Assembly (NCBI GenBank): GCA_963677165.2
Contig: CAXXSX010000002.1
Span: 2,604,001-2,668,000, forward strand
DNA length: 64,000 bases
Origin: JAFGXT01 sp963677165
GTDB taxonomy: Bacteria > Verrucomicrobiota > Lentisphaeria > Victivallales > SZUA-371
Direction: 5' to 3'
Position numbers and translations under genes: made by a program. Each line of letters begins with the position of its first letter. Position 1 is the stretch's first letter. Shown here piece after piece: positions 6,572-16,059 of the stretch. The notes under the pieces were generated by a model. That model was not told the origin of the DNA. It made no database searches and worked only from the letters and a program-made list of their open reading frames with translations.

Positions 6572-9187
6572 ATGTTTTTGGGGTGTCTTCGTTCTATTAT
6601 CTTTTCAATTTGTATTTTCTCGTTATTTCTAATGGCTCAAGGTTCTCCAATTTTACCTGAGCCATTTAAACTACCTGCCCCCCCCTCAAGTGACAATTTG
6701 GGATGCTCTAATTGTCCGCTTAGTACTAAATCAAGCTCAAAGCCCACTCTTAACTATCTAGCCAATGTCACTTATAAAATTAATTTGCAAGAAGAAGATA
6801 TTTTACCAAGTCAGTTATTGGAAGTTCATTTAGGTTCATCTACACCATTTTCTCTGGAATCTCGTTATTTAATTCATCCTCCAGGTAGTAAAAGTGGTTT
6901 TAAAGACTACTTTCTTGCTGATTTAGGGATTTATAAGGTTTTATTTCATGTTAAAGTAGATGAACTTGGTACCGTTGATTTTTATTCTTACAATTACCCC
7001 GGATATGCAGTTAAACGCTCTGGTGATTACTTAGTGTTGACTGACTTCAATACAAATCGTGAGTATTTGTTTTTCAGCTTCGATGGTGGCGATAATTGGA
7101 AACTTAAAATTTTGCGTGATCGCTATCAACCATCATTAGCAATCAAATGTAAATACAACGATGAAGGATTGATGTCTGATATTATATTGCCTGGTGATCG
7201 AAGCTACAAGATTGAACACCGTTTTGGCGTGGCACAAAAAGTAACTTCTCCATCAGGAGCAGTCACAACATTCACGTGGAGTGATGATGGTACAATTAAA
7301 CGTATTAAAACTGAATTAACACAAGAACATCCTTTCTATCAGTTTGCTCAAAAGCCAAAACAAACTCACCGCAGTACTGGACAAAATCAACAGGATCAAC
7401 TTCCTATTGTCCGAGATTTACATGTGGAATGTGATATAACCAGCCGCTTAACAGGACTTGTTACAACAGGAGGAGAACATTATAGTGCAGAATATTTACG
7501 TAATCCATCTTCACAAGGAGTAATTAATACTGGTATTTTAACTTTTCCTGATGGAAGAAAGGAATTTCGCAGGAATACCAATTTCAATGGGAAACGAGTA
7601 TCAGAAAAAGGTATAATTGTAAATAACAAAGGGGAAAGTAGATATATTGTTCAAAGCTCACGTAACTATGTAACCCAAAATAAAGGACTTGCTTATGTTG
7701 GTAAAATGATAAACGGCGGACTATATAAATATGAGCGAGCATCTGGTACTTTGGCTATTACCGCAGAAACTGATCCATTGGGAAATACGACACGGTATAA
7801 ATATAATAAATTTGGACTCAGATACGAAACTTCTTATCAGGATGGAGGAAAAGTTACTCGCAAATATGATGACAACGCAAATTTAATTTGCGAATATGAT
7901 GAGTGCGGACGTATAAAGACTTATGAACGTAACGAGGCGGGTCAAGTTTTAAAATACACTTTGGGGGATCTTGTTACTAAATATGAATACAATAGCGATG
8001 GTATGCCTGTAAAAACGATTATGGCAGATGGCACAATATTCCTTTTTACTTGGGACAAACAAGCTAGGTTAGTTTTTTATACTCGTTTTGATGGAATAAA
8101 AGTTTCCTATACATATTACGGGGATTTGCCTTATATAAAATCAATCACTAATACTTCTTCCGACGGCAAAGAAGATTATTTGCGAAGTTTTACTTATGAT
8201 ATTCAAGGTCGCTTAACTCAAATAAATTACCCTGATAATACTTTTGAAGCCTTTACATACGATTGTTGTGATATAATTGCACAACGTTCTCGTGCCGGAG
8301 CCATAACACGTTACAAGTACGACCAGGGCCACCGTAAAACGGAAGAAATATTGCCTTTCGGTGAAATATATAAAAGTGAATATGATTCTCAAGGTCAATT
8401 AATAAAACGCATTCTCCCTAATAAAACTACATATACTTTTACTTATGATAAGTTTGGCAGACGGATTTCTCAAACAAACCCAATAGGAATTACTGAGAAT
8501 TACTCTTTCAATGCAATGTCAATTCTTACTAAAATAATTCGTGATGTTGATAACGCAAGCTCTACAATGAAGTATGATAAACGTAATCGTTTGTCTCATG
8601 TTTTGGGAAATTTAGAACGTAATGTGGGCTATAAATATGATAAATCTGGCAACACTCTTGAATTTAAGGATTTTGGCCTTCCAGCTTTTAACGTTCCTCG
8701 TGTGACTAAATACAAATACGACAAATCGAATCGACGCGTATCTCAAATCAATAGTAAAGGAATTGAAACAAAAACAGTCTTTAAAAAAGCTTCAACTCAA
8801 ATTGATTATAAACTTTCCGAAAAAATTTATCGCTTTATGCAGTATGATGATTTTGGTCGCCCTGTATCAATATCAGCAGTTACTGCTTATGAATTGAAAC
8901 AAGCTCCAACTCAAGTTGATAAGAATGAGCTATTAAAATCTAAACGCATTAAGATCTTCTCCTACAGTATATTTGGTAATTTATCTGAGTTGCGTGATGG
9001 GACAGATAATTTATTAATGAAGTATGAATATCAACCTGATGGTACATTGCTTAGTACCTTACGTCCGGTCTCTGATGAAGCCGGGGAATTGGTTAGTTAT
9101 CGTTATCGTTACTCAGATGATGGTGAAAAAATTACGTCTGTCTATAAAAAACTTGTTCCGTTAAAACAACATACTGCTCAGAAATAA
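6572..9187 (+). CDS. Secreted YD-repeat protein without RHS core
   Basis: 871 residues with AGGAGG six bases before the ATG. The signal peptide is MFLGCLRSIIFSICIFSLFLMAQG. Residues ~50-400 are beta-rich and not obviously repetitive, similar in arrangement to the N-terminal domain found before YD repeats in PVC-group RHS-like proteins. From about residue 400 there are YD repeats (YKYNKFGLRYE, FTYDIQGRLTQ, YKYDKSNRRVS). The protein ends in YRYRYSDDGEKITSVYKKL without the RHS core or a variable toxin-like tail. The protein at 2921 has a core but almost no N-terminal domain, so the two are complementary halves of a full RHS architecture. Both are AT-rich compared with the genes right of 22 kb. 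Confidence 0.85.
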   Translation: MFLGCLRSIIFSICIFSLFLMAQGSPILPEPFKLPAPPSSDNLGCSNCPLSTKSSSKPTLNYLANVTYKINLQEEDILPSQLLEVHLGSSTPFSLESRYLIHPPGSKSGFKDYFLADLGIYKVLFHVKVDELGTVDFYSYNYPGYAVKRSGDYLVLTDFNTNREYLFFSFDGGDNWKLKILRDRYQPSLAIKCKYNDEGLMSDIILPGDRSYKIEHRFGVAQKVTSPSGAVTTFTWSDDGTIKRIKTELTQEHPFYQFAQKPKQTHRSTGQNQQDQLPIVRDLHVECDITSRLTGLVTTGGEHYSAEYLRNPSSQGVINTGILTFPDGRKEFRRNTNFNGKRVSEKGIIVNNKGESRYIVQSSRNYVTQNKGLAYVGKMINGGLYKYERASGTLAITAETDPLGNTTRYKYNKFGLRYETSYQDGGKVTRKYDDNANLICEYDECGRIKTYERNEAGQVLKYTLGDLVTKYEYNSDGMPVKTIMADGTIFLFTWDKQARLVFYTRFDGIKVSYTYYGDLPYIKSITNTSSDGKEDYLRSFTYDIQGRLTQINYPDNTFEAFTYDCCDIIAQRSRAGAITRYKYDQGHRKTEEILPFGEIYKSEYDSQGQLIKRILPNKTTYTFTYDKFGRRISQTNPIGITENYSFNAMSILTKIIRDVDNASSTMKYDKRNRLSHVLGNLERNVGYKYDKSGNTLEFKDFGLPAFNVPRVTKYKYDKSNRRVSQINSKGIETKTVFKKASTQIDYKLSEKIYRFMQYDDFGRPVSISAVTAYELKQAPTQVDKNELLKSKRIKIFSYSIFGNLSELRDGTDNLLMKYEYQPDGTLLSTLRPVSDEAGELVSYRYRYSDDGEKITSVYKKLVPLKQHTAQK

Positions 9188-9240
9188 AATCATTTTGGTT
9201 TCTAACTTTATTGAAAGTTGTGATGGACTTGAACGACTTT

Positions 9241-9267
9241 GCCCATTTCCTTATGGAAGGAATGGGC
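9241..9267. terminator. Bidirectional terminator between convergent genes
   Basis: GCCCATTTCCTT and AAGGAATGGGC form a near-perfect stem with a 4-base loop, bounded by TTT on the left and AAATTT on the right, so it can serve both the YD-repeat gene and the convergent gene ending at 9293. Confidence 0.8.
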
Positions 9268-9292
9268 AAATTTGAATTATCGCATTGAGTTT

Positions 9293-10873
9293 TCACTGAT
9301 GTAGAGGAGCTATATTCATTTCAGTGAATAGTTTTGCCACACCGGTTTGTTTTTCTGATTCGGAATTATAAAAGATTTCAGTTGAAGCTTCTTTGCTCTT
9401 GGGCTTAGCACAATAGGACGGCAGGTAACGATAGCGAGTCTGCAATATCAATGCACACATGGCAGTGCTGTAAACGGCTAAATCGTTTTCAACTTTAAAA
9501 GTATTGGTGTTTTCCCCGTCTCGATTTTTCCGATCCGCTTCGGGCGAATAAAAACTGCCGTCATTGCTTTGTTTCGCCACCAGCACATCAGATACGTTAT
9601 TGTTCCATCTGGACCAGTCGGTGCCGCGTCCCTGGCTTGACATATACAGTGCGTTTGAACGATAATACCAAGTATACAGCGGCCACGATGGTGATTTATT
9701 CCAGTCGCATTTAAGCATTTTGTTGCGGCCGGCATTCGCCGCTCGTTGCAAATAGCGTCTTGTATTACGATTTCTTGTATATCCAAATAACTGTAAACAA
9801 TAGGTATTCGTAAAAACCTCATCCAGTTCAGCTATGCTTGCAACATCGCGCTTACGCAAGGTTCTCTCACTGACATTGCAGTATCGCCTCATAAGTGAAG
9901 AAGCAATTTTTGTCGCCGCTGAATTAAGTTCCTTATCTGAAACGGCAAACAACGCCGCCTTGAGGGCCTGATAATTCCATGCAGAGCTTGTTCCTCCGCC
10001 CCAATTGCTTTGTTGTTCCAAGTTGCGGCATACAATCATTGCACGCAATTTAGTCTGCCGGATAAGTTCCGGCACTTGAGTAACCGTCGCCCCTTCTGCC
10101 AAGGCGTAAGTAAGCAGAGCTTCACCAAAACTGTTGTCAAAACCTCTGGCGCTGAATCCACTGCTTTGTGTTAATAAATTTTTCAATCCTTCTTTAAGGC
10201 ACTCGCCATATTTTTTAGAAGCAGGAGTTTCTCCGTGAGCAAGAAATGCCAATACAGCAAGACTTGAAACCGCATTTTTTATGTTTCGATCCGCACTCCC
10301 CCAGGAACCATCTTCATTTTGATTATTTCTGAGCCATTCTAGTGCTTTTTCGATAGCCTGTCGTACTTCTTTTTCTCTTCTTCCTCCACCTGAACGAGCA
10401 GCACCACGACGGTTACCGAAAGGATTACCGCCAAAGCCGTTCCCCGCAATCGCGTCTCCAAGTGACATAAAACCACCATCAATAGCAGCAAAAGTTCTGC
10501 TATCTCCGGATTGAAACAAGTTATCCGGTGGTGTTGAAACAGTCGGCTGCATCATAGAAGCCGTTGTTGCCGATGCCTGCGTTAAAGTCTGTTCTGATGA
10601 AGAACTGTCGTTTTGTGCCTGTGAGTTATCGTTTTGTGGCAGTTTTGATTTTAGTTCGGGAATATTAATTTCACTCATGCTTATAAGTCCAAATTTTGTT
10701 GGCTCCGGTGGTACAGGACGGTAAAAAACGATACAACTCAACCCTGCTAGCAAAGCTAGATGCAAAGCGATGGAGATGCATGGACTTACGGCTTTATCCA
10801 GATACTTCTGCCATGTGGATAAGTCTTTCTTCTCCGGTTCTTTTTTTTTGAAAAAATCCTCGTATTCAGCCAT
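9293..10873 (-). CDS. Membrane-anchored squalene-cyclase/prenyltransferase-repeat protein
   Basis: 526 residues from the ATG at 10873; the open frame extends further upstream but would overlap the divergent gene. The order is a short basic cytoplasmic segment (FKKKEPEKKD), one membrane segment (ISIALHLALLAGLSCIVFY), a Pro/Ser/Gln-rich linker, a Gly/Arg patch (GNPFGNRRGAARSGGGRR), then an alpha/alpha-toroid region with the hallmark LRNNQNEDGSWG at about residue 240 and later repeats. The topology (N-in, one TM, Pro-rich linker) resembles TonB. Such proteins are often next to ExbB/ExbD genes in planctomycetes and lentisphaerae, as here with the divergent operon. Enzyme activity is unlikely: no cyclase DxDD motif is seen. 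A role as periplasmic effector of the proton channel is inference. Confidence 0.75.
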   Translation of the reverse strand: MAEYEDFFKKKEPEKKDLSTWQKYLDKAVSPCISIALHLALLAGLSCIVFYRPVPPEPTKFGLISMSEINIPELKSKLPQNDNSQAQNDSSSSEQTLTQASATTASMMQPTVSTPPDNLFQSGDSRTFAAIDGGFMSLGDAIAGNGFGGNPFGNRRGAARSGGGRREKEVRQAIEKALEWLRNNQNEDGSWGSADRNIKNAVSSLAVLAFLAHGETPASKKYGECLKEGLKNLLTQSSGFSARGFDNSFGEALLTYALAEGATVTQVPELIRQTKLRAMIVCRNLEQQSNWGGGTSSAWNYQALKAALFAVSDKELNSAATKIASSLMRRYCNVSERTLRKRDVASIAELDEVFTNTYCLQLFGYTRNRNTRRYLQRAANAGRNKMLKCDWNKSPSWPLYTWYYRSNALYMSSQGRGTDWSRWNNNVSDVLVAKQSNDGSFYSPEADRKNRDGENTNTFKVENDLAVYSTAMCALILQTRYRYLPSYCAKPKSKEASTEIFYNSESEKQTGVAKLFTEMNIAPLHQ

Positions 10874-10982
10874 ATGTATTCTGCTACTATCGAACTTGTA
10901 ATTAGTGATATTAGTGCTAATATATAATATACCTGCGTTTCTCGGTTTTTCAATGGAATAAGTACGACTATGGGAAGCATAC

Positions 10983-13493
10983 ATGTTAGATAGTGCATAC
11001 AGCGATAAATACAGTCTTTCAAGACTTTGTTTTTTTGTGGCAATATTTCTGTGCTGCCTGTCTGCTATATCCGTAAAAAGCCAATCTATTTCGGATAATG
11101 ACATTAAACGCTATGAAGAATTGTTTTCTCAAAACAATAAACTTGACAGCAAACAAAAACGTAAAATCGTCAAATTATTACGAAGTTATTATTTATCCCG
11201 CAACGATCAAAACAAACTGTTGTGGTTAAATCAGCAAATAGCCCGTTCAAGTGACATTCAAGGACGCAACAAGGAACTTTTTGATTCGCTCCTGGAGCTG
11301 GAAAATATATCATTGCAGTTAACTGGATTGCCCGGCAAAGCGGAAAAAGAACGTTTAAAAATACTGATTGCAAAACTTCATGAATTCCGTTGGGGCGAAA
11401 GAGATTTGGCTCGAGCTTTGTCGTATATCGCTATTGGACGAGCATATTTTTTACTGGGTGAATATGAAAAGGCGCTCAATGAGGCCATGTGTGATCCACA
11501 GCTTTTCAGTGCTCTGGATAAGAAATTTGCTGTAGCCAAAGATAAAGGATCATCACCCCTTGGTTCGTTGCTTTTCCTGATGGGAAACTGCAATCAAGCC
11601 CTCGTGGAAACAGCATCAGAAAAAAAACTCAAGACTGCCTGTCTGGGCAAGGCTCTGATAAGCTACTATACTATCGTTAAAGACTATGATCAATCAACCA
11701 TTGCCGCCGATGCATTATCAAGGTACAATCAATGCCGCCGGGAAATTCAGGAATTAACGGGTGCCAGCATTGTTTCGATTAACCTGAAAAGAAAATCTAT
11801 CAACTCTGGACATACATTACCATCCAATATAAGCATGTTGATGAAAACCGGCAACTATGGCAAGGCGGCGGAATTGCTTAAACACGAATTGAAGTCGCAA
11901 TCAACAATATCTCCGATTATAGCAACTGCGCTTGCTGTTTGTTATGCCCATGGAAGCAAAGATACTGATTGTATTAAAATTTTAAAACAACTTATCAAAC
12001 AGCAGTCTAAGTATTTACGCTTGCCGAACACAATGCTGCAATGCGCTGCCATCCTAAGGCAAAATGGACAACACAGATCTACAGAGGAAATTTATCGTCT
12101 GGTATTGGAAAAATACAAAGACAGTGAAAGCTCTAAAACGGCGGCTTTTGCTTTGGCAGTATATGCAGTACAGAAATTACGAGCCCAAAGTCACTCAGGA
12201 AAAGCAGTAAAGGACAAAGATATAAAGTCAGCCATCAATTTATATGATTTGTCGGAAGCTGGTTCTTCAAGCGGATGTCGTTTCCACATTATACAGGGCA
12301 AGGCCGAACTGTATTTTCTCGCAAAACGTTACAACGAAGCTGCGAAAGAATACAAAAAACTGCTTAAGTTTTCTGGTATGGGTACCGATATGAAAAAGGA
12401 ATCTGCTTTGAATTATGCTAGAGCATTGTATTTTCAGGCCACTGTAAAATCTCCTGCTTCTGTTAAACTCTTGGATGAAGCAAAAAATATGCTGATCAGC
12501 CATAAATTGACTGATATTGGAAACAAGGATAACTTTACAGAAGCGGGTTCTTATTTATTAGCCGAGATCTATGATAAGCAGAATAAACTATCGAAAGCGG
12601 CAAAGTGGTTTTCTATCGTAGCTGAATTATCTGGAGTACCAGAAAACAGCACGAATTGTATGTTGCGGGCAGCAACGCTATATAGTGCCGCCAATGATTT
12701 TGTTAAGGCCAATAAACTTCTTGACCGCATATCCAAGGAATACTCTCGTGACAGCGTTAATTTAAGACTGAGAATGGCCAAGGAATTACTGGCAAAAAAA
12801 CAAAACAGACAGGCTTTTTCTCTTATGACCAAGGCCATGTCCGATAATAAAAAACTTTCGCAACTTCAACTACAGTGGATACTCGAAAGTTGTTACAACG
12901 TGACTGGTGATTATGCTCAACAAGGCTGGTATTTAGCATTGAAAGCCGGACGTATACTCACTGGTTCGGAAAACGTACAAAAGAACTTGAAGCTTGCCAA
13001 TTTAATCCGTTTGAAGACAGCCCAGGCTGCGATGAAACTAAAGAACTATCCAACCGCATTGGCAAATGTTGACATGGTGATTGATAGTGATGAGACATCA
13101 TTATGGATGTCCGCAAGGTTTATAAAAGCAGATATCCTCACATCTTTGCACGATGAACTGGGAGCAAACCGAGTCTTAACAGAAACGGCATTAATGGCGT
13201 CGAAAGTGGGGGACAGATCTCTGTTTTTGACAGCCAAATACAAAATAGGCAAGAACAAACTTTCTCTTGGTGACCATACCGGAGCCAAGGCAATCGCGGA
13301 TAATTTGTTATTACCGCTAAACCATCGCCAGAAGTCCAGGACACCTGAGAATATTCCTGATGTTTACGAGGATATAATATTTGTAGCTTTTCAAGCATCC
13401 AATCAACAGGAAAAAGCACATTATGCAACCATGTACAAAAACTTTTTTCCTGACGGGAAATTAGAATTATTAACAAAATTTAATTCAAAATAA
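10983..13493 (+). CDS. Exported TPR-repeat protein
   Basis: 836 residues; the ATG at 10983 has GGGAAG just upstream. Residues ~13-34 form a signal peptide (LSRLCFFVAIFLCCLSAISVKS). The remainder is helical with many TPR-like units (RAYFLLGEYEKALNEA, ELYFLAKRYNEAAKEYKKLLKF, LYSAANDFVKANKLLDRIS), so it is a periplasmic scaffold. It is the first gene of a four-gene operon with ExbB and two ExbD genes, 12 bp from the next start, and is divergent from the squalene-cyclase-repeat protein with 109 bp between starts. In related PVC clusters the TPR protein travels with ExbBD, suggesting a proton-motive-force-driven envelope machine; its cargo is unknown. Confidence 0.85.
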   Translation: MLDSAYSDKYSLSRLCFFVAIFLCCLSAISVKSQSISDNDIKRYEELFSQNNKLDSKQKRKIVKLLRSYYLSRNDQNKLLWLNQQIARSSDIQGRNKELFDSLLELENISLQLTGLPGKAEKERLKILIAKLHEFRWGERDLARALSYIAIGRAYFLLGEYEKALNEAMCDPQLFSALDKKFAVAKDKGSSPLGSLLFLMGNCNQALVETASEKKLKTACLGKALISYYTIVKDYDQSTIAADALSRYNQCRREIQELTGASIVSINLKRKSINSGHTLPSNISMLMKTGNYGKAAELLKHELKSQSTISPIIATALAVCYAHGSKDTDCIKILKQLIKQQSKYLRLPNTMLQCAAILRQNGQHRSTEEIYRLVLEKYKDSESSKTAAFALAVYAVQKLRAQSHSGKAVKDKDIKSAINLYDLSEAGSSSGCRFHIIQGKAELYFLAKRYNEAAKEYKKLLKFSGMGTDMKKESALNYARALYFQATVKSPASVKLLDEAKNMLISHKLTDIGNKDNFTEAGSYLLAEIYDKQNKLSKAAKWFSIVAELSGVPENSTNCMLRAATLYSAANDFVKANKLLDRISKEYSRDSVNLRLRMAKELLAKKQNRQAFSLMTKAMSDNKKLSQLQLQWILESCYNVTGDYAQQGWYLALKAGRILTGSENVQKNLKLANLIRLKTAQAAMKLKNYPTALANVDMVIDSDETSLWMSARFIKADILTSLHDELGANRVLTETALMASKVGDRSLFLTAKYKIGKNKLSLGDHTGAKAIADNLLLPLNHRQKSRTPENIPDVYEDIIFVAFQASNQQEKAHYATMYKNFFPDGKLELLTKFNSK

Positions 13494-13505
13494 CGGGGGC
13501 AATAT

Positions 13506-14210
13506 ATGAGAAAAATAATTTTATGCGGCATGTGCCTTATAAGCACGATGTCCGTGTGGGCAAACGAATCGGCAAATAGCAGTGGCAGTTTTATCTCGAT
13601 CGTAAAAGACAGTGGAATGGTTGGAGTCATTATTTGGCTGATGCTTTTTGCAACATCATTGGTAACCTGTTGGCTAATCATTGACGCAGCAATTAATGTT
13701 CGCCCTTCCAAGCAATGTCCACCGGATCTCCTTGGGGAAGTACAACAAAATCTCGGAGAAGGAAATGTTAATGGAGTAATGGCCGCTTGCAACAAAAACA
13801 ATTCAGCATTTTCCGATGTTGTAAAGGCTTTTTTTGAAAAGCTTCCCAAGGGTTATGATACGATGCTTGATGCTGCCGGTGCAGCTCTGGAAGAGAAAGA
13901 GGAAAAGCTAAATCAGAAAATCAGCTATCTTAACTTATGTGGCTCCGTTGCTCCAATGCTTGGGCTTCTCGGTACAGTTACCGGTATGGTTTCCGCATTT
14001 TTTACTCTCGGTTCGGCTACTGGTGTAGAGAAAGCACAGCTTCTTGCACTGGCAATATCCCAGGCCCTTTATACAACCGCTGCAGGTTTGATTATTTCTG
14101 TACCGGCTCTGGTTGCGTACAACATTTTTAAGAACAAGGCAACCAACATAATCATGCACACGGAAAAACATGCCACATTACTTGCCGAAGAGGTAAAGGA
14201 GCGCTTGTAA
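13506..14210 (+). CDS. exbB: MotA/TolQ/ExbB proton channel family protein
   Basis: 234 residues. A cleavable-looking N-terminus (MRKIILCGMCLISTMSVWA) precedes a first membrane helix (GVIIWLMLFATSLVTCWLIIDAAI), a cytoplasmic loop, and the conserved ExbB region: NLCGSVAPMLGLLGTVTGMVSAF, then QALYTTAAGLIISVPALVAYN. The P-M-L-G-L-L-G-T-V-T-G-M motif is diagnostic for the family. ExbB pentamers with ExbD convert proton flow into force on a periplasmic partner. Here the partners are the two ExbD genes that follow (the first overlaps by one base) and probably the TPR and squalene-cyclase-repeat proteins. The extra signal sequence before TM1 is also seen in other ExbB homologues. Confidence 0.92.
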   Translation: MRKIILCGMCLISTMSVWANESANSSGSFISIVKDSGMVGVIIWLMLFATSLVTCWLIIDAAINVRPSKQCPPDLLGEVQQNLGEGNVNGVMAACNKNNSAFSDVVKAFFEKLPKGYDTMLDAAGAALEEKEEKLNQKISYLNLCGSVAPMLGLLGTVTGMVSAFFTLGSATGVEKAQLLALAISQALYTTAAGLIISVPALVAYNIFKNKATNIIMHTEKHATLLAEEVKERL

Positions 14211-14650
14211 TGCTTCGGCGCAATAAGCAAAAGACAATTTCACAAGCTGGTGTACCAGTTTCGTCTATGATCGACATCGTTTTTTTGTTGATTATTTTCT
14301 TTGTCGTTACTATTGACCTTGACCGGGAAGCCGCAGATCAGGAAATCACGTTGCCGACTGTTCAGGGCGGCGAGCCATTACATGTCAAAAAAACTGATCA
14401 GCTTACAGTAAATGTACGCCAAAATGGAAATTTGACCATTAACGGACAAGTCATCACGAAAGCATACTTCGAGGAACTCGCCTCTGCAGTTGCAAGCAGA
14501 TGGGGAACAAACCATTTGATTATAATTCGTGCGGACAAAGACGTTGAATTCAAACAAACTAACGATGTGATGAAAATATTAGGTAAACTGGGGCTTGCCA
14601 ATGTCTCTTTCAGCGCAGAACTTTCCAAGGATACACGCCAAAATGATTAG
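14210..14650 (+). CDS. exbD: ExbD/TolR family protein, first copy
   Basis: 146 residues. It opens with a short cytoplasmic stretch, then VSSMIDIVFLLIIFFVVT, a single membrane helix with the conserved protonatable Asp, and a periplasmic domain containing QLTVNVRQNGNLTINGQ and LIIIRADKDVEF, the standard ExbD pattern. The start shares a base with the ExbB stop (TAATG), implying translational coupling. It acts with ExbB in proton conduction. Confidence 0.92.
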   Translation: MLRRNKQKTISQAGVPVSSMIDIVFLLIIFFVVTIDLDREAADQEITLPTVQGGEPLHVKKTDQLTVNVRQNGNLTINGQVITKAYFEELASAVASRWGTNHLIIIRADKDVEFKQTNDVMKILGKLGLANVSFSAELSKDTRQND

Positions 14651-15059
14651 AAAAAAGAAACTCAAAAAGAATCGTCAGGTTGATGATAATACTCCAGTTT
14701 CAGCCATGATTGATATTGTTTTTTTGCTGTTGATTTATTTCATTTTGACACAAAAGCCGATAATTGAAGATACTCTGTTAAAATTTTCTCCTGCAACTGG
14801 AGGTGGTCAATCCTCTAAAGTTTCGGAAGATGACTTTGTTATGCTCGAAGTAAAAAGCTCACCAGGATCCTGTTCCGTCAATGGACAGTCAATTTCCATC
14901 AATGAGCTTCCTCAATGGCTTGAGCAAATCTCCCGTAACACTCCATTAGCTAGCATTGTGATATTGTGCGGGGAAAAGGTCAAGCATCACAACCTCGTAG
15001 CAGTTATGGATATTTGTCGCAAGTCTCCACTCAAAAAAATAAATATTGTGGCCAAATAG
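14643..15059 (+). CDS. ExbD/TolR family protein, second copy
   Basis: 138 residues from the ATG at 14643, which overlaps the previous stop by 8 bp; AAGGA lies about 11 bases upstream. A lysine-rich start (IRKKKLKKNRQ) precedes VSAMIDIVFLLLIYFILT, the Asp-containing membrane helix. The periplasmic part keeps SCSVNGQSISINELPQWL and IVILCGEKVKHHNLVAVMDICRKS. Two different ExbD subunits after one ExbB suggest an ExbD heterodimer, as in the usual ExbB5-ExbD2 stoichiometry. The copies are clearly diverged, so this is not a recent duplication. Confidence 0.9.
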   Translation: MIRKKKLKKNRQVDDNTPVSAMIDIVFLLLIYFILTQKPIIEDTLLKFSPATGGGQSSKVSEDDFVMLEVKSSPGSCSVNGQSISINELPQWLEQISRNTPLASIVILCGEKVKHHNLVAVMDICRKSPLKKINIVAK

Positions 15060-15481
15060 CATTGTTTTGAAAATAGTTCCTTCCCATATTTCATACATGA
15101 GATCATTACTACTGCTTGGTGATGTATAGGTAACAGCAGAGTTAATAGAACTGCTTAGCTAAAGTTCAGGAGTTGGCAGATTCTTCGATTATAATGTAAT
15201 GCTTTAATATATTGGTAAAAGTACGAAGAAATCAAGAATTAAACTTGACCAATTTATTCACAGCTATAATTGAAACGTAAAGTAAATCGACAAATTTGCA
15301 AACCGCCTCGAATTCAGAAAATAAATCTTCTTAAATATTTTCACCGAAATGAGGCTACGTGTACCTGCTTCATTTGTCGATAATCTTGCAAAATATGGCC
15401 TCCCAAGGCTACCCTCTTGCAGTGTTGTTTTTGAAGAAGAAAACTCTTCCGGAAGAAACATATCATTCTGATTATATCAAT

Positions 15482-15534
15482 CCATACCTTATAGCAATTG
15501 CTTCTGGGCTTGGTTGAGAAGGTATGGCTTTTTT
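15482..15534 (+). terminator. Hairpin followed by a T-run
   Basis: CCATACCTT (15482-15490) pairs perfectly with AAGGTATGG (15519-15527) across a 28-base loop, followed by CTTTTTT. It fits an intrinsic terminator or the 3' end of a small RNA; no gene directly precedes it. Confidence 0.5.
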
Positions 15535-15879
15535 ACAAAACTCTTTGACTCTATCATCGATGATCAAATCATTTTTGTCAACTGGTCGATCCAAAATGAT
15601 TCCTGAAATATAACGGTAACGCAATTACATGATATGTCCATATTTAAAACAGCCGCTACCAAGGTGATATATAATTACATGTATTTCTATCGGAATAATC
15701 ATCGTTGATTTTTAACGTCATTTTGAAGCAACTATAGGCTATGCAAATCGCTGTCAGGTTGTCGAAACGCCAGTGCAATACTCCTGTACACGGATGGTGT
15801 TTTTTAACATATTTTGATGTATTTTCAGAAATTTATAAAAAAGGGTTTATATTGGATCGAGTGGACTTAATATACTGCT

Positions 15880-15908
15880 GTTCCTCCGGGCCGTGAAGCC
15901 CGGGGAAC
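15880..15908. repeat. GC-rich hairpin at the edge of the replication-gene element
   Basis: GTTCC, a one-base bulge and CCGGGC pair with GCCCGG and GGAAC around a 6-base loop (CGTGAA). It stands out in an AT-rich region and resembles the subterminal hairpins of IS200/IS605-type elements, but no transposase is nearby. It could also be a terminator, as TTTTT follows a few bases later. Confidence 0.4.
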
Positions 15909-16059
15909 TAAACAGTTTTTAGGGGGAGGAAACAATTGGGTCAAAAGGATTAAAAACTTTGTAAACAATAGAATGCATATTTTTTTAATCACCTTCATTA
16001 TATCTATAAATCCATGATGGATAAATAGATAATTGTTAAATGAAGGAGTATTTTGTAAG

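Larger units (their letters stand above)
15060..16059. other. 1-kb stretch without a supported gene
   Basis: No open frame here has convincing family features or a good ribosome binding site. The stretch contains the hairpins at 15482-15527 and 15880-15908 and separates the ExbBD operon from the replication-type element. It may hold decayed mobile-element sequence. Confidence 0.5.

Noticed and set aside
15264..15461. Minus-strand gene of 65 residues
   Set aside because: No ribosome binding site, no recognisable domain, and base composition as in the surrounding non-coding sequence.
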